DNA from: Jeotgalicoccus coquinae
GTDB taxonomy: Bacteria; Bacillota; Bacilli; Staphylococcales; Salinicoccaceae
Direction of reading: 5' to 3'
NCBI RefSeq assembly: GCF_014207425.1
Contig: NZ_JACHFF010000001.1
Span: forward strand, 124,001-188,000
DNA length: 64,000 bases
Below are positions 34,931 to 44,580 of this stretch, piece by piece. Numbering within the stretch: the stretch's first letter is position 1; every line of letters begins with the position of its first letter. A program made the position numbers and the translations under genes. Below the pieces are notes generated by a model. That model was given only the letters and a program-made list of their open reading frames with translations. It searched no databases and was not told the origin of the DNA.

Positions 34931-36135
34931 ACTATAAACTTATCAAAGTTATTCTCTTTTTTATTGCCGATAATCGTAATCAGTATAAATGCTAATACAT
35001 ATATAACAAGCAGTATCGTCATCGTGTAATTGTGATTCTGTGTTGAGTCATAAATAAAGCCGATTACAAACGGGAATAGTCCGCCGATAATACAGCCGCC
35101 TGTCTGCATCATTGCAGTCCACGAGTTCGCACCGTTTGCAGTCAGTGTTTCATCAAGCGGCAGCATTAACGCTGCAGAGTATAATCCGCCAAGCGGGATA
35201 CCCATCATAAATGCAGCGATCCACATTAACGTGTGATCTCCTGTCCAGAACAATAATGTCGCCGCAGTTCCTGCAGCAAGGATAAAATAAATCCAGTTTC
35301 TTCGTGCCGGATATTTCTCCATCATTATTGGTAATAGAAGGTTAAAGATAACCTGAACGGACATCACAGCACTTAACAGCATACCGCCCTGAATCATCGT
35401 CATGCCGTTTTCGACTGACATCGGCACAAGCCATGTAATTGTCGAGAAATATATGGCAGCCTGCAGTGCATAAAACAGCATGAATAAATACGGTTTAAGC
35501 TGTTTCCACGGAGATGGAAACTTATACTTAACTTCTGAAACTTCCTGTTTAGGCAGTTTGCTGTTGTCGCCGGTTTTTAAGACGAAAGCGACGACCAGTA
35601 CGCCGAACAATGCGAATGCTGACCAGATAGCCAGTGCAAACATAAACGAGTCGGACACTTCAAAAAATATTCCTGTGAAGGCAGCACTTGCTGCAGAGCC
35701 CATGCTCATAAAGAACGTTGAAATTCCGATAGCGATGGCCGCATGTCCCGGGAAATACTTCTTAATGACAGAAGACATCGTCGGGCCAAGTACTGCGATA
35801 GCGAGACCGATTAGAAATGCAGTAATCAGTAATGTTGAGAATCCTGGTACAAAACCGCGAAGTGCAGTTGCAACACCTAAAACCGAGAGCATAAGTATTA
35901 ATGTGAATTTAGAACCGTATTTTTTATTAAGAACAGTAGCAAGTGATGCAAAGATTCCCATACATAGAACGGGAACAGTAGTCAGAAGACTGGCCTGTGC
36001 ATTGGAGAGGGACAGTGACGTGCGGATCGTATCCATAAGCGGGCCGACGGATGTAATGCCTAAACGGAGATTAAGCGAAATGGCAGCAATGACGAAAAGC
36101 AGCAGAAAAGTATTCTTATTGTAAATTTTGTTCAA
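34912..36135 (-). CDS. MFS transporter, CynX/NimT family
   Basis: Membrane transporter of 407 residues with 12 predicted spans. The opening ISLNLRLGITSVGPLMDTI and the following SNAQASLLTTVPVLCMGIFA are characteristic of the CynX/NimT branch (cyanate and 2-nitroimidazole transporters). A central charged loop (LKTGDNSKLPKQEVSEVKYK) separates the halves. Substrates of this branch are small and varied. The divergent LysR gene begins 123 bases away and is the likely regulator. Confidence 0.88.
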   Translation of the reverse strand: MNKIYNKNTFLLLFVIAAISLNLRLGITSVGPLMDTIRTSLSLSNAQASLLTTVPVLCMGIFASLATVLNKKYGSKFTLILMLSVLGVATALRGFVPGFSTLLITAFLIGLAIAVLGPTMSSVIKKYFPGHAAIAIGISTFFMSMGSAASAAFTGIFFEVSDSFMFALAIWSAFALFGVLVVAFVLKTGDNSKLPKQEVSEVKYKFPSPWKQLKPYLFMLFYALQAAIYFSTITWLVPMSVENGMTMIQGGMLLSAVMSVQVIFNLLLPIMMEKYPARRNWIYFILAAGTAATLLFWTGDHTLMWIAAFMMGIPLGGLYSAALMLPLDETLTANGANSWTAMMQTGGCIIGGLFPFVIGFIYDSTQNHNYTMTILLVIYVLAFILITIIGNKKENNFDKFIVEPSDS

Positions 36136-36258
36136 ATCGTGTCCCCCAGTGTTTTGTGTTATTCATATCTTTATACTTATGATAGCATTGAAATTGATAT
36201 ACATAAAATATTAATATAATTGGTTTTAATTACTTTTATCATATACACGAGGTGAATC

Positions 36259-37164
36259 ATGGACATTCGTCAATTACGCTACTTTATAGCCATTGCTGAA
36301 GAGAAACAGGTATCCGCTGCAGCAAAGAAGCTGTTTATGTCACAGCCGCCGTTAAGCCAGCAGCTGAAAAACATGGAAGAGTCGCTTGGGGAAAAATTGT
36401 TTGAGAGAAGCGGGAAGTTTTTGGAACTGACAGAAGCGGGTAAAACATTATATAAATACGCTATTCAAATTACACAGATGATGGAAGAAGCAAAAAGTGA
36501 AGTCGCAGACGTCGGTGCCGGTATGGACGGCAGATTATCAGTCGGCATTAATACTTTTTCGTTATCCAATCTGAATGAAGTGTTTCATGACTTCAGAAGA
36601 AGATTTCCGAAAATTAAATATAAAATTCAGCAGAACGAATCATCGCTGCTGTGCTACTTATTAAAAGAACGCGAAATAGAATTGGCAATCGTCAGACTGC
36701 CGCTCGAGATTAATGACTTTACACTGCAGCATTTATACAGCGAACCGTTTTACGTCGTGACTACAAAAGAGAAAAAATTGTTTGATGGTGATGCAACACT
36801 GAAAGAAATTGGGGAATATCCGCTTGTACTGCCTAGTATTGAAGGACTTGGGGTATATTATTCTATACACGAAGCATTTTCAAAAGCGAAAATACAGCCG
36901 GATGTCATTGCTGAGTTCTCCGATTTGAAGCTGATGATGGAACTCGTATCGACTGATTTTGGTATATCCATTGTGCCGGAATCACTGCTTCATCTGTACA
37001 GCGAGTATCCGGTAAATGTTCATAAAATCGCAGAATCAGAAAGTCTGACAGGGGACGTGGGTTTAATCTGGCTGAAAGACCACAGGCTGTCAAAAGCGGC
37101 ACAGAACTTTGCTGACATGCTGACAGCAGCTGTAAGAGAGAAACCCGGAAATGAAGAATTTTAA
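36259..37164 (+). CDS. LysR-family transcriptional regulator
   Basis: Regulator of 301 residues. The N-terminal winged HTH is textbook LysR: MDIRQLRYFIAIAEEKQVSA, then LFMSQPPLSQQLKNMEESLG and FERSGKFLELTEAG. The rest is the periplasmic-binding-like co-inducer domain (VGINTFSLSNLNEVFHDF; LATVP-like IVRLPL). Divergence from the CynX-like transporter gene suggests control of it, as CynR controls cyn genes, which is inference. GAGGTGAATC precedes the ATG. Confidence 0.92.
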   Translation: MDIRQLRYFIAIAEEKQVSAAAKKLFMSQPPLSQQLKNMEESLGEKLFERSGKFLELTEAGKTLYKYAIQITQMMEEAKSEVADVGAGMDGRLSVGINTFSLSNLNEVFHDFRRRFPKIKYKIQQNESSLLCYLLKEREIELAIVRLPLEINDFTLQHLYSEPFYVVTTKEKKLFDGDATLKEIGEYPLVLPSIEGLGVYYSIHEAFSKAKIQPDVIAEFSDLKLMMELVSTDFGISIVPESLLHLYSEYPVNVHKIAESESLTGDVGLIWLKDHRLSKAAQNFADMLTAAVREKPGNEEF

Positions 37165-37181
37165 AAAAGAGGAGAGGACGC

Positions 37182-37391
37182 ATGAAGAAAGTAATTACAG
37201 AAGCAGTAAAACTGTTTAAGAGAAAAGATGTCGAGAAAGATAAAGCATATAATAATAATGTAGACCAGGAAAAAGTGAAGAGAAATATTGAAGCAGCAGA
37301 AGAGAGACTGGCAGACCCCGGTCTCACGATGTGCCAGCGCCAGGAATATCAAAAAGCGCTGGATGGTCTGAAAAAATATAAAAAAGATTAA
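37182..37391 (+). CDS. Small charged hypothetical protein
   Basis: Sixty-nine residues, very rich in Lys and Glu (KLFKRKDVEKDKAYNNNVDQ and EKVKRNIEAAEERLADPGLT), ending in a predicted helix (QRQEYQKALDGLKKYKKD). It looks like two amphipathic helices with no membrane segment. AGAGGAGAGG provides a strong ribosome site, 17 bases after the LysR stop, so it is probably co-transcribed. No family recognised. Confidence 0.6.
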   Translation: MKKVITEAVKLFKRKDVEKDKAYNNNVDQEKVKRNIEAAEERLADPGLTMCQRQEYQKALDGLKKYKKD

Positions 37392-37415
37392 TCAAACAGA
37401 GAGAAGGATATAGAC

Positions 37416-38357
37416 GTGCTGAATGCCTTTAACAGCAAGATACAGGAGCTGATGCCGATACTCACACCGCTGTGTGTGGTGCTTGGCGTAATATTTCATA
37501 ATATCGGCGGACATCTGTTATTTTTAGTGCCGATTCTATTTGCGTTTATGACATTTACAGGCAGTTTAGGAATGAGATTCACCGATGTAAAAGTATTTAA
37601 AAAACATCCCGGCGCTATTTTATTTGTTATTTTATTTTTACATATTTTAATGCCGGTATGGGCGTATTTTTTATCATCCTTTATTTTTGACGATCACCTG
37701 CTCGTCATCGGATTTGTGATTTCAGTTGCAGTGCCGACGGGGGTCACGAGCATTATCTGGATTAGCATATGCAGGGGGAACTTTCCGCTCGGGCTGTCAA
37801 TTATCTTAATCGATACGCTGCTTGCGCCGTTTATACTACCGGTCATTCTGGATGCACTTGCCGGCGAAGCGATAAAGCTTGATACCGCATCAATTATCCT
37901 GGATCTAATCTGGATGATCGTCCTGCCGTCGATTTTAGGCCTGGTAATCAGTGAATTAAGAAAAGGCCGGGTGAAAGAGATGAGCCAGATGCTCGCACCG
38001 TTCTCAAAACTGAGTCTGTTCGGTATTGTTGCCATTAACAGCAGTGCTGTTGCGCCGTTTTTAACAGATATTACTTTTGAACTGATCGGGGTCATTCTGT
38101 TCGTCTTTATACTTGCCGGATCCGGTTACGGTCTCGCTTTAATACTCGGACATTTACTTTTTAGAAATACACAGACTGTCACTTCACTCGTCTTTTTAGG
38201 CGGTATGAGAAATATTGCCATCGGTACAGTTATTGCTGTAACTTACTTCCCGCCAAAAGTTGCCATGCCTGTCGTATTTGGAATGCTGTTCCAGCAAGTG
38301 CTCGCATCGCTCTATGCTAAAGTAGTTAATAAATATCAGGCGAAGTATGAAGTGTAA
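37416..38357 (+). CDS. Bile acid:sodium symporter family (BASS/Acr3-like) transporter
   Basis: Membrane protein of 313 residues with about ten spans. FAFMTFTGSLGMRFTDVKVF and the crossover segment VAVPTGVTSIIWISICRGN, followed by the second inverted-repeat motif FLGGMRNIAIGTVIAV, fit the BASS superfamily, whose members carry bile acids, pantoate, keto acids or arsenite. The substrate cannot be read from the sequence. The start is GTG at 37416 behind GAGAAGGA, and a good terminator follows. Confidence 0.82.
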   Translation: MLNAFNSKIQELMPILTPLCVVLGVIFHNIGGHLLFLVPILFAFMTFTGSLGMRFTDVKVFKKHPGAILFVILFLHILMPVWAYFLSSFIFDDHLLVIGFVISVAVPTGVTSIIWISICRGNFPLGLSIILIDTLLAPFILPVILDALAGEAIKLDTASIILDLIWMIVLPSILGLVISELRKGRVKEMSQMLAPFSKLSLFGIVAINSSAVAPFLTDITFELIGVILFVFILAGSGYGLALILGHLLFRNTQTVTSLVFLGGMRNIAIGTVIAVTYFPPKVAMPVVFGMLFQQVLASLYAKVVNKYQAKYEV

Positions 38358-38384
38358 TTAAAAAAATATAATCAGAGTATTTTG

Positions 38385-38412
38385 GACCAGCTATTGAGCT
38401 GGTCTTTTTTTT
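38385..38412 (+). terminator. Rho-independent terminator
   Basis: GACCAGC and GCTGGTC with a six-base loop, followed by eight T residues. Confidence 0.9.
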
Positions 38413-38495
38413 ATTTTAGTTTGACTATGTAAATATTTTTATATAAGATTGAATCACATTTCACAATTTTCAAATAATTAAAAGGAGATGATTAA

Positions 38496-39644
38496 ATGAT
38501 TACTTTAATTAAAAATGCGGATGTCTACGCACCAAAAAGTTTAGGTAAGCAATCGATTTTATTATTGAATGATAAGATTTCAAAAATTGGAGATTTAAAT
38601 GAAGTTGTACTGGAACAGCTTGGTGTGGAATATAAAGTAGTTGATGCAAAAGGAGCTGCAGTTACCCCAGGATTTATAGATCCGCATGTTCACCTGCTTG
38701 GGGGTGGGGGTGAAGGTGGCTTTGCAACCCGCACACCTGAAATACAGTTGAGTGATTTACTTACATCTGGAATCACTTCAGTAGCAGGATTAATTGGTAC
38801 AGATGGAACGACTAGACATTTAACCTCCTTACTCGCTAAAGCAAGAGGATTAGAAATTGAAGGTGTATCTACATATATTTACACAGGTAATTATGATGTG
38901 CCGACACCAACTTTTACTAATAACGTAAAAGATGATGCGATCCTGATTGATAAAGTTATTGGTACAGCTGAAATTGCGATCTCTGATTCGAGATCTGGAC
39001 AGCCCAACGTTCATGAACTTGCAAAAATAGTTGGACAAACAAGAGTTGGCGGAATGCTGAGTGGTAAAGCTGGGATTACTCACTTCCATACAGGACCAGG
39101 GAAAGCTTATTTGTCTATTTTACATCAATTGCTGGATGAATATGAACTGCCTGCAACAAATCTTCATGTGACTCATATTACAAGAAGCAAAGAACTTTTT
39201 GACGATGCAATTAAACTGGCCTCACGAGGTTCATTTGTAGATATTACGGCAGATAATAAAACTTATAAATGGATATCCTATTACAAAGAAAATAGCGGGG
39301 ACCTATCTAAGCTGACATTGTCATCTGATGGGAATGGCAGTTTGCCCCGTTTCGATGAAAAAGGTGAGCTGCTTGGTCTTGGTGTTGCAAGTACTAAAAC
39401 TTTGTATGACCAGGTGATTGAGACTATTAAGAAGGGAGATTTAACTATAGAGGAAGTGTTGTGTCTAGCTACATCAAATACTGCAACTGCTCTAAAATTA
39501 GAAAACAAAGGAACGATTGAAGTAGGAAAAGATGCTGATTTATTAGTGATATCTAAAGAAAACTATGAAATACAGCATGTATTTTCTAAAGGTAAACATA
39601 TGATTGAGGAGGGCGAACTATTAGTTAAAGGTACATTCGAATAA
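38496..39644 (+). CDS. iadA: Isoaspartyl (beta-aspartyl) dipeptidase
   Basis: Binuclear zinc amidohydrolase of 382 residues that cleaves L-isoaspartyl dipeptides formed by damage to Asn and Asp residues. The metal motif H-x-H is in GFIDPHVHLLGGGGEGGF, followed by RTPEIQLSDLLTSGITSVAG; later GITHFHTGPGK, NLHVTHITRS and LSSDGNGSLPRFD carry the remaining ligands and the catalytic Asp, matching IadA. Strong ribosome site AAAGGAGATG. The antiporter gene starts 18 bases downstream, in one operon. Confidence 0.92.
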   Translation: MITLIKNADVYAPKSLGKQSILLLNDKISKIGDLNEVVLEQLGVEYKVVDAKGAAVTPGFIDPHVHLLGGGGEGGFATRTPEIQLSDLLTSGITSVAGLIGTDGTTRHLTSLLAKARGLEIEGVSTYIYTGNYDVPTPTFTNNVKDDAILIDKVIGTAEIAISDSRSGQPNVHELAKIVGQTRVGGMLSGKAGITHFHTGPGKAYLSILHQLLDEYELPATNLHVTHITRSKELFDDAIKLASRGSFVDITADNKTYKWISYYKENSGDLSKLTLSSDGNGSLPRFDEKGELLGLGVASTKTLYDQVIETIKKGDLTIEEVLCLATSNTATALKLENKGTIEVGKDADLLVISKENYEIQHVFSKGKHMIEEGELLVKGTFE

Positions 39645-39662
39645 CAAAGGAGATTACATATT

Positions 39663-41090
39663 ATGAAAAGAAGACCAAATTTATTTGAAGCATTCTCACC
39701 AATTATTGTAATGCTGTTGTTATTAGCAATTGGTTTTGGAGTATTTGGATTAAATCCTGAGCCATTACTGATATTATCCTCAGTTTATGCAGGGTTTATT
39801 GCTCTTCGTCTCGGATTTTCGTGGTCGGATATGATGGAAGGGATTCAGGAGAAAGTAAGTCTGGCAATGCCGGCAATACTAATTTTAATATCTATAGGAA
39901 TTTTAATTGGAACCTGGATGATAGCCGGTACTATTCCAATGTTAATCTATTATGGTCTAGAACTGATTAATCCTACATTCATTGTTTTGATAGCTTTCGT
40001 AGTATCTGCAATTATATCAATAGTGACAGGTACATCATGGGGGTCAGTTGGTACTGTTGGTGTAGCATTAATGGGAATTGCTACAGGACTCGAAGCTAAC
40101 CTTCCTGCGACAGCTGGTGCAATAGTAGCAGGTGCATATTTTGGAGATAAACTATCGCCGCTGTCAGATACTACAAACCTAGCACCTATAGCTGCTGGCA
40201 GTGAGTTGTATGAGCATATTAAGCATATGATGTGGACAACCGTTCCGGCTGCTATTGTATCGATGATAATATATTTAATTGCAGGAATCAGTGTATCGAA
40301 TAATGAAGTAACGGCACCGGAGACGATGAATACGATGCTGACAACTTTAAGCACAATGTTTAACTGGAATTTATTATTACTGTTGCCTCCAGTGATTATA
40401 TTGTTTGGAGCTATTAAAAAGTATCCCACCTTACCAGTTATAATTTTCTCATCAATAATAGCGGCAATTCTAGGCATATTTATACAAGGCTTCACTTTAA
40501 AAGATGCGTTTGCCTCTGCAGTTACAGGTTTTGATGTCAGTATGGTTAATAAAGCTGGATTTGAAGCTGCTTCTGTCATACCTGAAGTATTGGACTTAGT
40601 GCATCAGGGCGGGATGCAGTCAATGACAAGTGTTATACTGATTGCTTTCTCTGCATTTGCTTTTGCAGGAATAATGACAAAATCAGGGGCATTGGAAGTC
40701 ATTATAGAATACTTGCTTAAATTCGTTAAACGGACAGGAGATTTAATTTTAACAACAGTATTATCGTGTTTAACGATGGCGTTAGTAACAGGCAACTCGT
40801 ATCTTTCTATCATCGTACCTGGAGAAATGTTCAAAGATACTTATAAAATGAAAAATCTTGCTGCGAAAAATTTATCAAGAACGCTGGAAGATTCGGGAAC
40901 AGTCGTTGTTCCTTTAATCCCTTGGTCATCTGCAGGAGTATTTATGGCAGGGACGCTCGGAATCCCAACCTTGAGCTACGCACCATGGGCAGTACTTTGT
41001 TATGTTGGATTTATCTTTGCGATTATACTTGGGTATACGGGGATTGGTATCGCAAAAGATCTAAAGGAAGAAAATACTGAAAAAATTTAA
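39663..41090 (+). CDS. NhaC-family Na+/H+ (or malate/lactate) antiporter
   Basis: Membrane antiporter of 475 residues with about 11-12 spans. Family signatures include FVVSAIISIVTGTSWGSVGT, GAIVAGAYFGDKLSPLSDTT and the late TGNSYLSIIVPGEMFKDTYK. NhaC-type proteins exchange sodium for protons, and some family members exchange malate for lactate. Following iadA, it may export or import a product linked to peptide or aspartate metabolism, or balance sodium; the pairing is suggestive only. AAAGGAGAT precedes the ATG. Confidence 0.9.
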   Translation: MKRRPNLFEAFSPIIVMLLLLAIGFGVFGLNPEPLLILSSVYAGFIALRLGFSWSDMMEGIQEKVSLAMPAILILISIGILIGTWMIAGTIPMLIYYGLELINPTFIVLIAFVVSAIISIVTGTSWGSVGTVGVALMGIATGLEANLPATAGAIVAGAYFGDKLSPLSDTTNLAPIAAGSELYEHIKHMMWTTVPAAIVSMIIYLIAGISVSNNEVTAPETMNTMLTTLSTMFNWNLLLLLPPVIILFGAIKKYPTLPVIIFSSIIAAILGIFIQGFTLKDAFASAVTGFDVSMVNKAGFEAASVIPEVLDLVHQGGMQSMTSVILIAFSAFAFAGIMTKSGALEVIIEYLLKFVKRTGDLILTTVLSCLTMALVTGNSYLSIIVPGEMFKDTYKMKNLAAKNLSRTLEDSGTVVVPLIPWSSAGVFMAGTLGIPTLSYAPWAVLCYVGFIFAIILGYTGIGIAKDLKEENTEKI

Positions 41091-41099
41091 ACTTAGAAA

Positions 41100-41140
41100 T
41101 AAAAATGGCATCTTCAATTTTATATTGGGGATGCCTTAGT
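41100..41140 (+). terminator. Probable terminator after the antiporter gene
   Basis: GGCATC and GATGCC form a stem extended by CAAT and ATTG, followed by TTAGTAATTTT. The T-tract is imperfect, so some read-through into the acetyltransferase gene is possible. Confidence 0.45.
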
Positions 41141-41161
41141 AATTTTACAGGAGGGAATATT

Positions 41162-41629
41162 ATGGAACTCGTAAAATATAACCCGCAGTACGACAATCTC
41201 ATCAACGATTATTATTTACCGGAAGATCAGCTTTACTACAGTGCCATGCCTAGCGAAGCGGTGGAGATTTCCAAAAACAATAGCGACAGGTACACCATTC
41301 TCGGCCTGGATGACAACGAACTGACCACGTTTTTTATCCTCCATGAAAATGATGCGGTGCAGCCTTATTCCAATAAGCCGAATGATATTTTACTGCGTTC
41401 ATTTTCTGCAAACCATAAACATCAGGGAAAAGGCTACGCGAGAAAAACGCTCGAACTGCTGCCTCAATTTATGCAAGAGCATATCCCGCATATCGACGGT
41501 ATTGTTCTTGGAGTTAACGTCAAAAACACTGCAGCCCAGGGCTTATATAAAAAGTGCGGTTATGTCGACGAAGGAAACCGTGTTATGGGCAGCAAGGGCG
41601 AGATGATTGTGATGAAATATTATCTGTAA
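41162..41629 (+). CDS. GNAT-family N-acetyltransferase
   Basis: Acetyltransferase of 155 residues. The acetyl-CoA loop is SANHKHQGKGYARKTLELL and the C-terminal family motif is NTAAQGLYKKCGYVDEGNRV. The N-terminal part (MELVKYNPQYDNLINDYYL) is typical of small-molecule acetyltransferases of Firmicutes. The start at 41162 follows AGGAGG; the longer frame overlaps the upstream hairpin. The target is unknown. Confidence 0.87.
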   Translation: MELVKYNPQYDNLINDYYLPEDQLYYSAMPSEAVEISKNNSDRYTILGLDDNELTTFFILHENDAVQPYSNKPNDILLRSFSANHKHQGKGYARKTLELLPQFMQEHIPHIDGIVLGVNVKNTAAQGLYKKCGYVDEGNRVMGSKGEMIVMKYYL

Positions 41630-41700
41630 AACGGTTACATACTTGTAATTATTGTTATACTGAGGAAGATTAAAAAGTTTTACATAAAGGGGAATGGAGT

Positions 41701-42669
41701 ATGTCACATATTAAACTGCTGACAACAGGCGGAACGATTGCCAGCAAGCGCGATCCCGAGACAGGGCTGCAGCAAACGGGTCTAATCAGCGGCGAAGAAC
41801 TCGCAGAAAAACTTAATTTGCACGAGAATATTAATATCAGTGTGGAAGAGATTATTAAAGTCTCAAGCAGTGCAATTACTTTCGAGAATCTGATAACGAT
41901 AAAAGACGCAGTGCTGAATGCATTTGAGGATGATGATGTGGACGGTATTGTTATTACACACGGCACAGATACGCTGGAAGAGACATCTTACTTCTTAAGC
42001 CAGGTTATTCCAGCAGGGAAGGCTGTTGTCGTTACAGGTTCACAGCGTGGACCAGAGTTAATCGGTACAGATGCATATGCAAACCTCCAGGATTCGATTA
42101 CATTGGCTGCAGATGCCGATGCTGCTAAAATCGGAGTCAGCGTATTATTTAACTCAAAAATATTCATGCCGAGATTCGTGAAAAAAATAAGTGCGATGAA
42201 CGTCGACGGTTTTGGCGGCGGAGGCACCGGTTATTTAGGCCTGGTGGACGGACACGACGTGAAAATCTATCAGCATCCGGCTCACAGCAATACATATAAT
42301 GTAGAAGGGCAATTGCCGGAAGTCGATATTATTAAATGTGCATTAGGTACGGATGCGAAATTTATCGACTGTGCCATCGATCATAAAGTTGCAGGACTTG
42401 TCATTGAAACGATGGGGCGGGGGCATGCGAATGATCTCGTGGCTGCCGGCGTGAAAAGAGCAGTTGATGCAGGTATTAAAGTTGTAATTACGAGCGCATC
42501 CGATGAAGGTGACGTTAAGGTTGCGTATGACTTTTCTGGCGGCATTTCAAAATTCGAAAAAGACGGTGCTGTAAACGGCGGCTCGTACGACAGCAAAAAA
42601 GCGAGATTGAAACTCGCAGTAATGATGGCTGCAGGAGAAGAAGTCACTGCAGAAGATTTTAAATACTAA
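41701..42669 (+). CDS. ansA: L-asparaginase
   Basis: Amidohydrolase of 322 residues that converts asparagine to aspartate and ammonia. Both catalytic threonines are in place: T12 in LLTTGGTIASKRD and T89-D90 in THGTDTLEETSYFL; K-containing GSQRGPELIGTDAYANL follows. No signal peptide, so cytoplasmic. AAAGGGGAA precedes the ATG. Its 3' third and terminator are duplicated in degenerate form at 44252-44580. Confidence 0.93.
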   Translation: MSHIKLLTTGGTIASKRDPETGLQQTGLISGEELAEKLNLHENINISVEEIIKVSSSAITFENLITIKDAVLNAFEDDDVDGIVITHGTDTLEETSYFLSQVIPAGKAVVVTGSQRGPELIGTDAYANLQDSITLAADADAAKIGVSVLFNSKIFMPRFVKKISAMNVDGFGGGGTGYLGLVDGHDVKIYQHPAHSNTYNVEGQLPEVDIIKCALGTDAKFIDCAIDHKVAGLVIETMGRGHANDLVAAGVKRAVDAGIKVVITSASDEGDVKVAYDFSGGISKFEKDGAVNGGSYDSKKARLKLAVMMAAGEEVTAEDFKY

Positions 42670-42674
42670 TAAAT

Positions 42675-42714
42675 AAAACCACCGCAGCAAATGGGGATTT
42701 GCTGCGGTGGTTTT
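42675..42714 (+). terminator. Terminator of ansA
   Basis: ACCACCGCAGCAAA and TTTGCTGCGGTGGT form a perfect 14-bp stem, followed by TTTTG. A mutated copy follows the truncated ansA fragment at 44526-44568. Confidence 0.95.
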
Positions 42715-42800
42715 GTGAGATTATATATCTGGATTTAATATTGTCAGGCGCCTTAAATTAATGACATTGACATAAAGTTGGGTGCTTTTAGAGAAAAAAA

Positions 42801-44129
42801 TTATTCAGCATCATCGTCTTCTGTACCTTCACCTGCTGCAGTAATCTTATAAATCATACCGCCATCAGTGGCCGCAATAAGCGCGCCATCTTCAGTGACA
42901 AGAATATCACGGAAACGTTCGCCTTCTTCAGTTAATAGACGTTCTTCTCCGACGATGATGTCATCTTCAATAACGACACGTACAATATAGTTTGGCGCTA
43001 AGCCTCCGATGAACAGGTTGTTTTCCCATTCAGGAATTGCATCGTTATCATAGAATGACATGCCGCTTGGTGCACTTGTTGGATCCCAATAATATCTTGG
43101 TTCAACAAAGCCCTGTGCATCGTGTTCTGAAATACCATCATTGATTAATTCCCCGGTATATTCGATGCCATAAGACACAATTGGCCATCCATAGTTAGAA
43201 CCTGGTTCAATAATATTCAGTTCATCCCCGGCTTGCGGACCGAATTCAACAATCCATAAGTCTCCGGTTTCAGGATGGAAGTCCACACCTTGAATATTAC
43301 GGTGACCGTAGCTGTAAATACCATCCAGTGCGTCTTCATCTTCGATAAATGGATTCGTATCTACTGCTTCCCCGTCTTGCGTAATGTGAATTACTTTACC
43401 CAGGTAAGCATCTAAGTCTTGCGCACGTTCGCGAATTGGATCATCTGAACGCTCCCCAGTTGTTAAGAACAGGTTGCCATCATCATCAAACATAATACGT
43501 CCGCCGTAGTGTAAGGTACCATCATACGCCGGTTCTGCCTGGAAGATGACTTCAAAATCTTCAAGCGAAGTCTCATCTTCTGACAGCACACCTTTACCGA
43601 CAGCAGTTAAGGTACCCTCATCAACATCTTGAGCAAATGTCATAAATACTAATCTTGATTCGTCAAAATCAGGTGCAATAGCTACATCGAGTAAACCACC
43701 CTGATCTTCGTTATTTACTTCCGGAGTCCCTTCGATTGGATCTGAAACAGAACCATCTTCAAGATTTACAATAAGAAGTTCTGCTTCATCTCTTTGAGTC
43801 ACAAGTATGCGGTTTGTATCAAACACTTCCATACCCCAAGACACTCCAAGACCCTCAGCAACAACTTTCACATCCAATTCCGCTTCAGTCTCTACTGCAG
43901 GTGCTCTTGTTTGCTCTGGGAATGCCGGCTCAAACTCAGTCACTTTTGGCTCAGTTTCAGCACTTTCTTCAGATGCAGCTTCCGAGTCATCAGTTGATTC
44001 TTCTGTTGCAGCCTCCGATTCATCAGTAGATTCTTCGCCTGAAGTATCACCTTTGCCGCATGCTGCCAAAGCCAATACGAAAATCAACATTGTAAAGAAC
44101 ATTAATCTTGACCACGAAACTTTCGGCAT
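42801..44129 (-). CDS. PQQ-type sugar dehydrogenase-like lipoprotein
   Basis: Secreted lipoprotein of 442 residues. The signal peptide ends in lipobox LAAC with C24 as the lipidated residue, followed by an acidic, low-complexity linker (about 26-60; ESTDESEAATEESTDDSEAA). The rest is a six-bladed beta-propeller of the glucose/sorbosone dehydrogenase family: DQGGLLDVAIAPDFDESRLV, LHYGGRIMFDDDGNLFLTTG, GHRNIQGVDFHPETGDLWI and GPQAGDELNIIEPGSNYGWP are typical blades. Whether PQQ is used is unknown; many Gram-positive homologues have no proven activity. Ribosome site AAGGAGAAG. Confidence 0.88.
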   Translation of the reverse strand: MPKVSWSRLMFFTMLIFVLALAACGKGDTSGEESTDESEAATEESTDDSEAASEESAETEPKVTEFEPAFPEQTRAPAVETEAELDVKVVAEGLGVSWGMEVFDTNRILVTQRDEAELLIVNLEDGSVSDPIEGTPEVNNEDQGGLLDVAIAPDFDESRLVFMTFAQDVDEGTLTAVGKGVLSEDETSLEDFEVIFQAEPAYDGTLHYGGRIMFDDDGNLFLTTGERSDDPIRERAQDLDAYLGKVIHITQDGEAVDTNPFIEDEDALDGIYSYGHRNIQGVDFHPETGDLWIVEFGPQAGDELNIIEPGSNYGWPIVSYGIEYTGELINDGISEHDAQGFVEPRYYWDPTSAPSGMSFYDNDAIPEWENNLFIGGLAPNYIVRVVIEDDIIVGEERLLTEEGERFRDILVTEDGALIAATDGGMIYKITAAGEGTEDDDAE

Positions 44130-44251
44130 CGTTTTTCTTCTCCTTCCTAAAATATTAAACTCCTCTTAAACTAATTTTATCACAATTTTCTGAAAATTAA
44201 ATAATTCTGCTCTGGACTTGGATTTGCACTGAGTTTGATAAACTCAGTAAA

Positions 44252-44580
44252 TAGGTATAGATGCGAAATTTATCGACTGTGCAGTTGAGCATAAAGTAGC
44301 AGGGCTTGTTATTGAAACGATAAGGCGCGGACATGCGAATAATCTCGTTGCTTCTGGTGTAAAAAGAGCTGTCAATGCAGGCATTAAAGTGGTTATTACG
44401 AGCGCATCCGACGACGGTGATGTGAAAGTCGCCTACGACTTTTCGGGCGGAATTTCGCAATTTGAAAAAGACGGGGCAGTAAACGGCGGCTCGTACGACA
44501 GCAAAAAATTTTAAATACTGATAGATAAAGAAACCGCAGCAAATGAGGATTTGCCGCGGTATTTTTGTGTTTATATATCT
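44252..44580 (+). pseudogene. Truncated duplicate of the ansA 3' end with its terminator
   Basis: The sequence from TAGGTA at 44252 matches the ansA region from about 42344 onward: 44260-44514 encodes DAKFIDCAVEHKVAGLVIET, then GVKRAVNAGIKVVITSAS and GGISQFEKDGAVNGG. It lacks the whole N-terminal two thirds, both catalytic threonines and a start. About 58 bases present in ansA after the SYDSKK codons are deleted, giving a premature TAA at 44512. The terminator (CCGCAGCAAAT...ATTTGCCGCGG) and the following TTTATATATCTG are also copied. Confidence 0.9.

Noticed and set aside
35480-36124. Plus-strand open frame of 214 codons
   Set aside because: It lies entirely antisense to the well-supported CynX-like transporter gene and has no ribosome site or family pattern.
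39950-40579. Minus-strand open frame of 209 codons
   Set aside because: It is antisense to the NhaC-family gene; its composition is the mirror of membrane-span codons.
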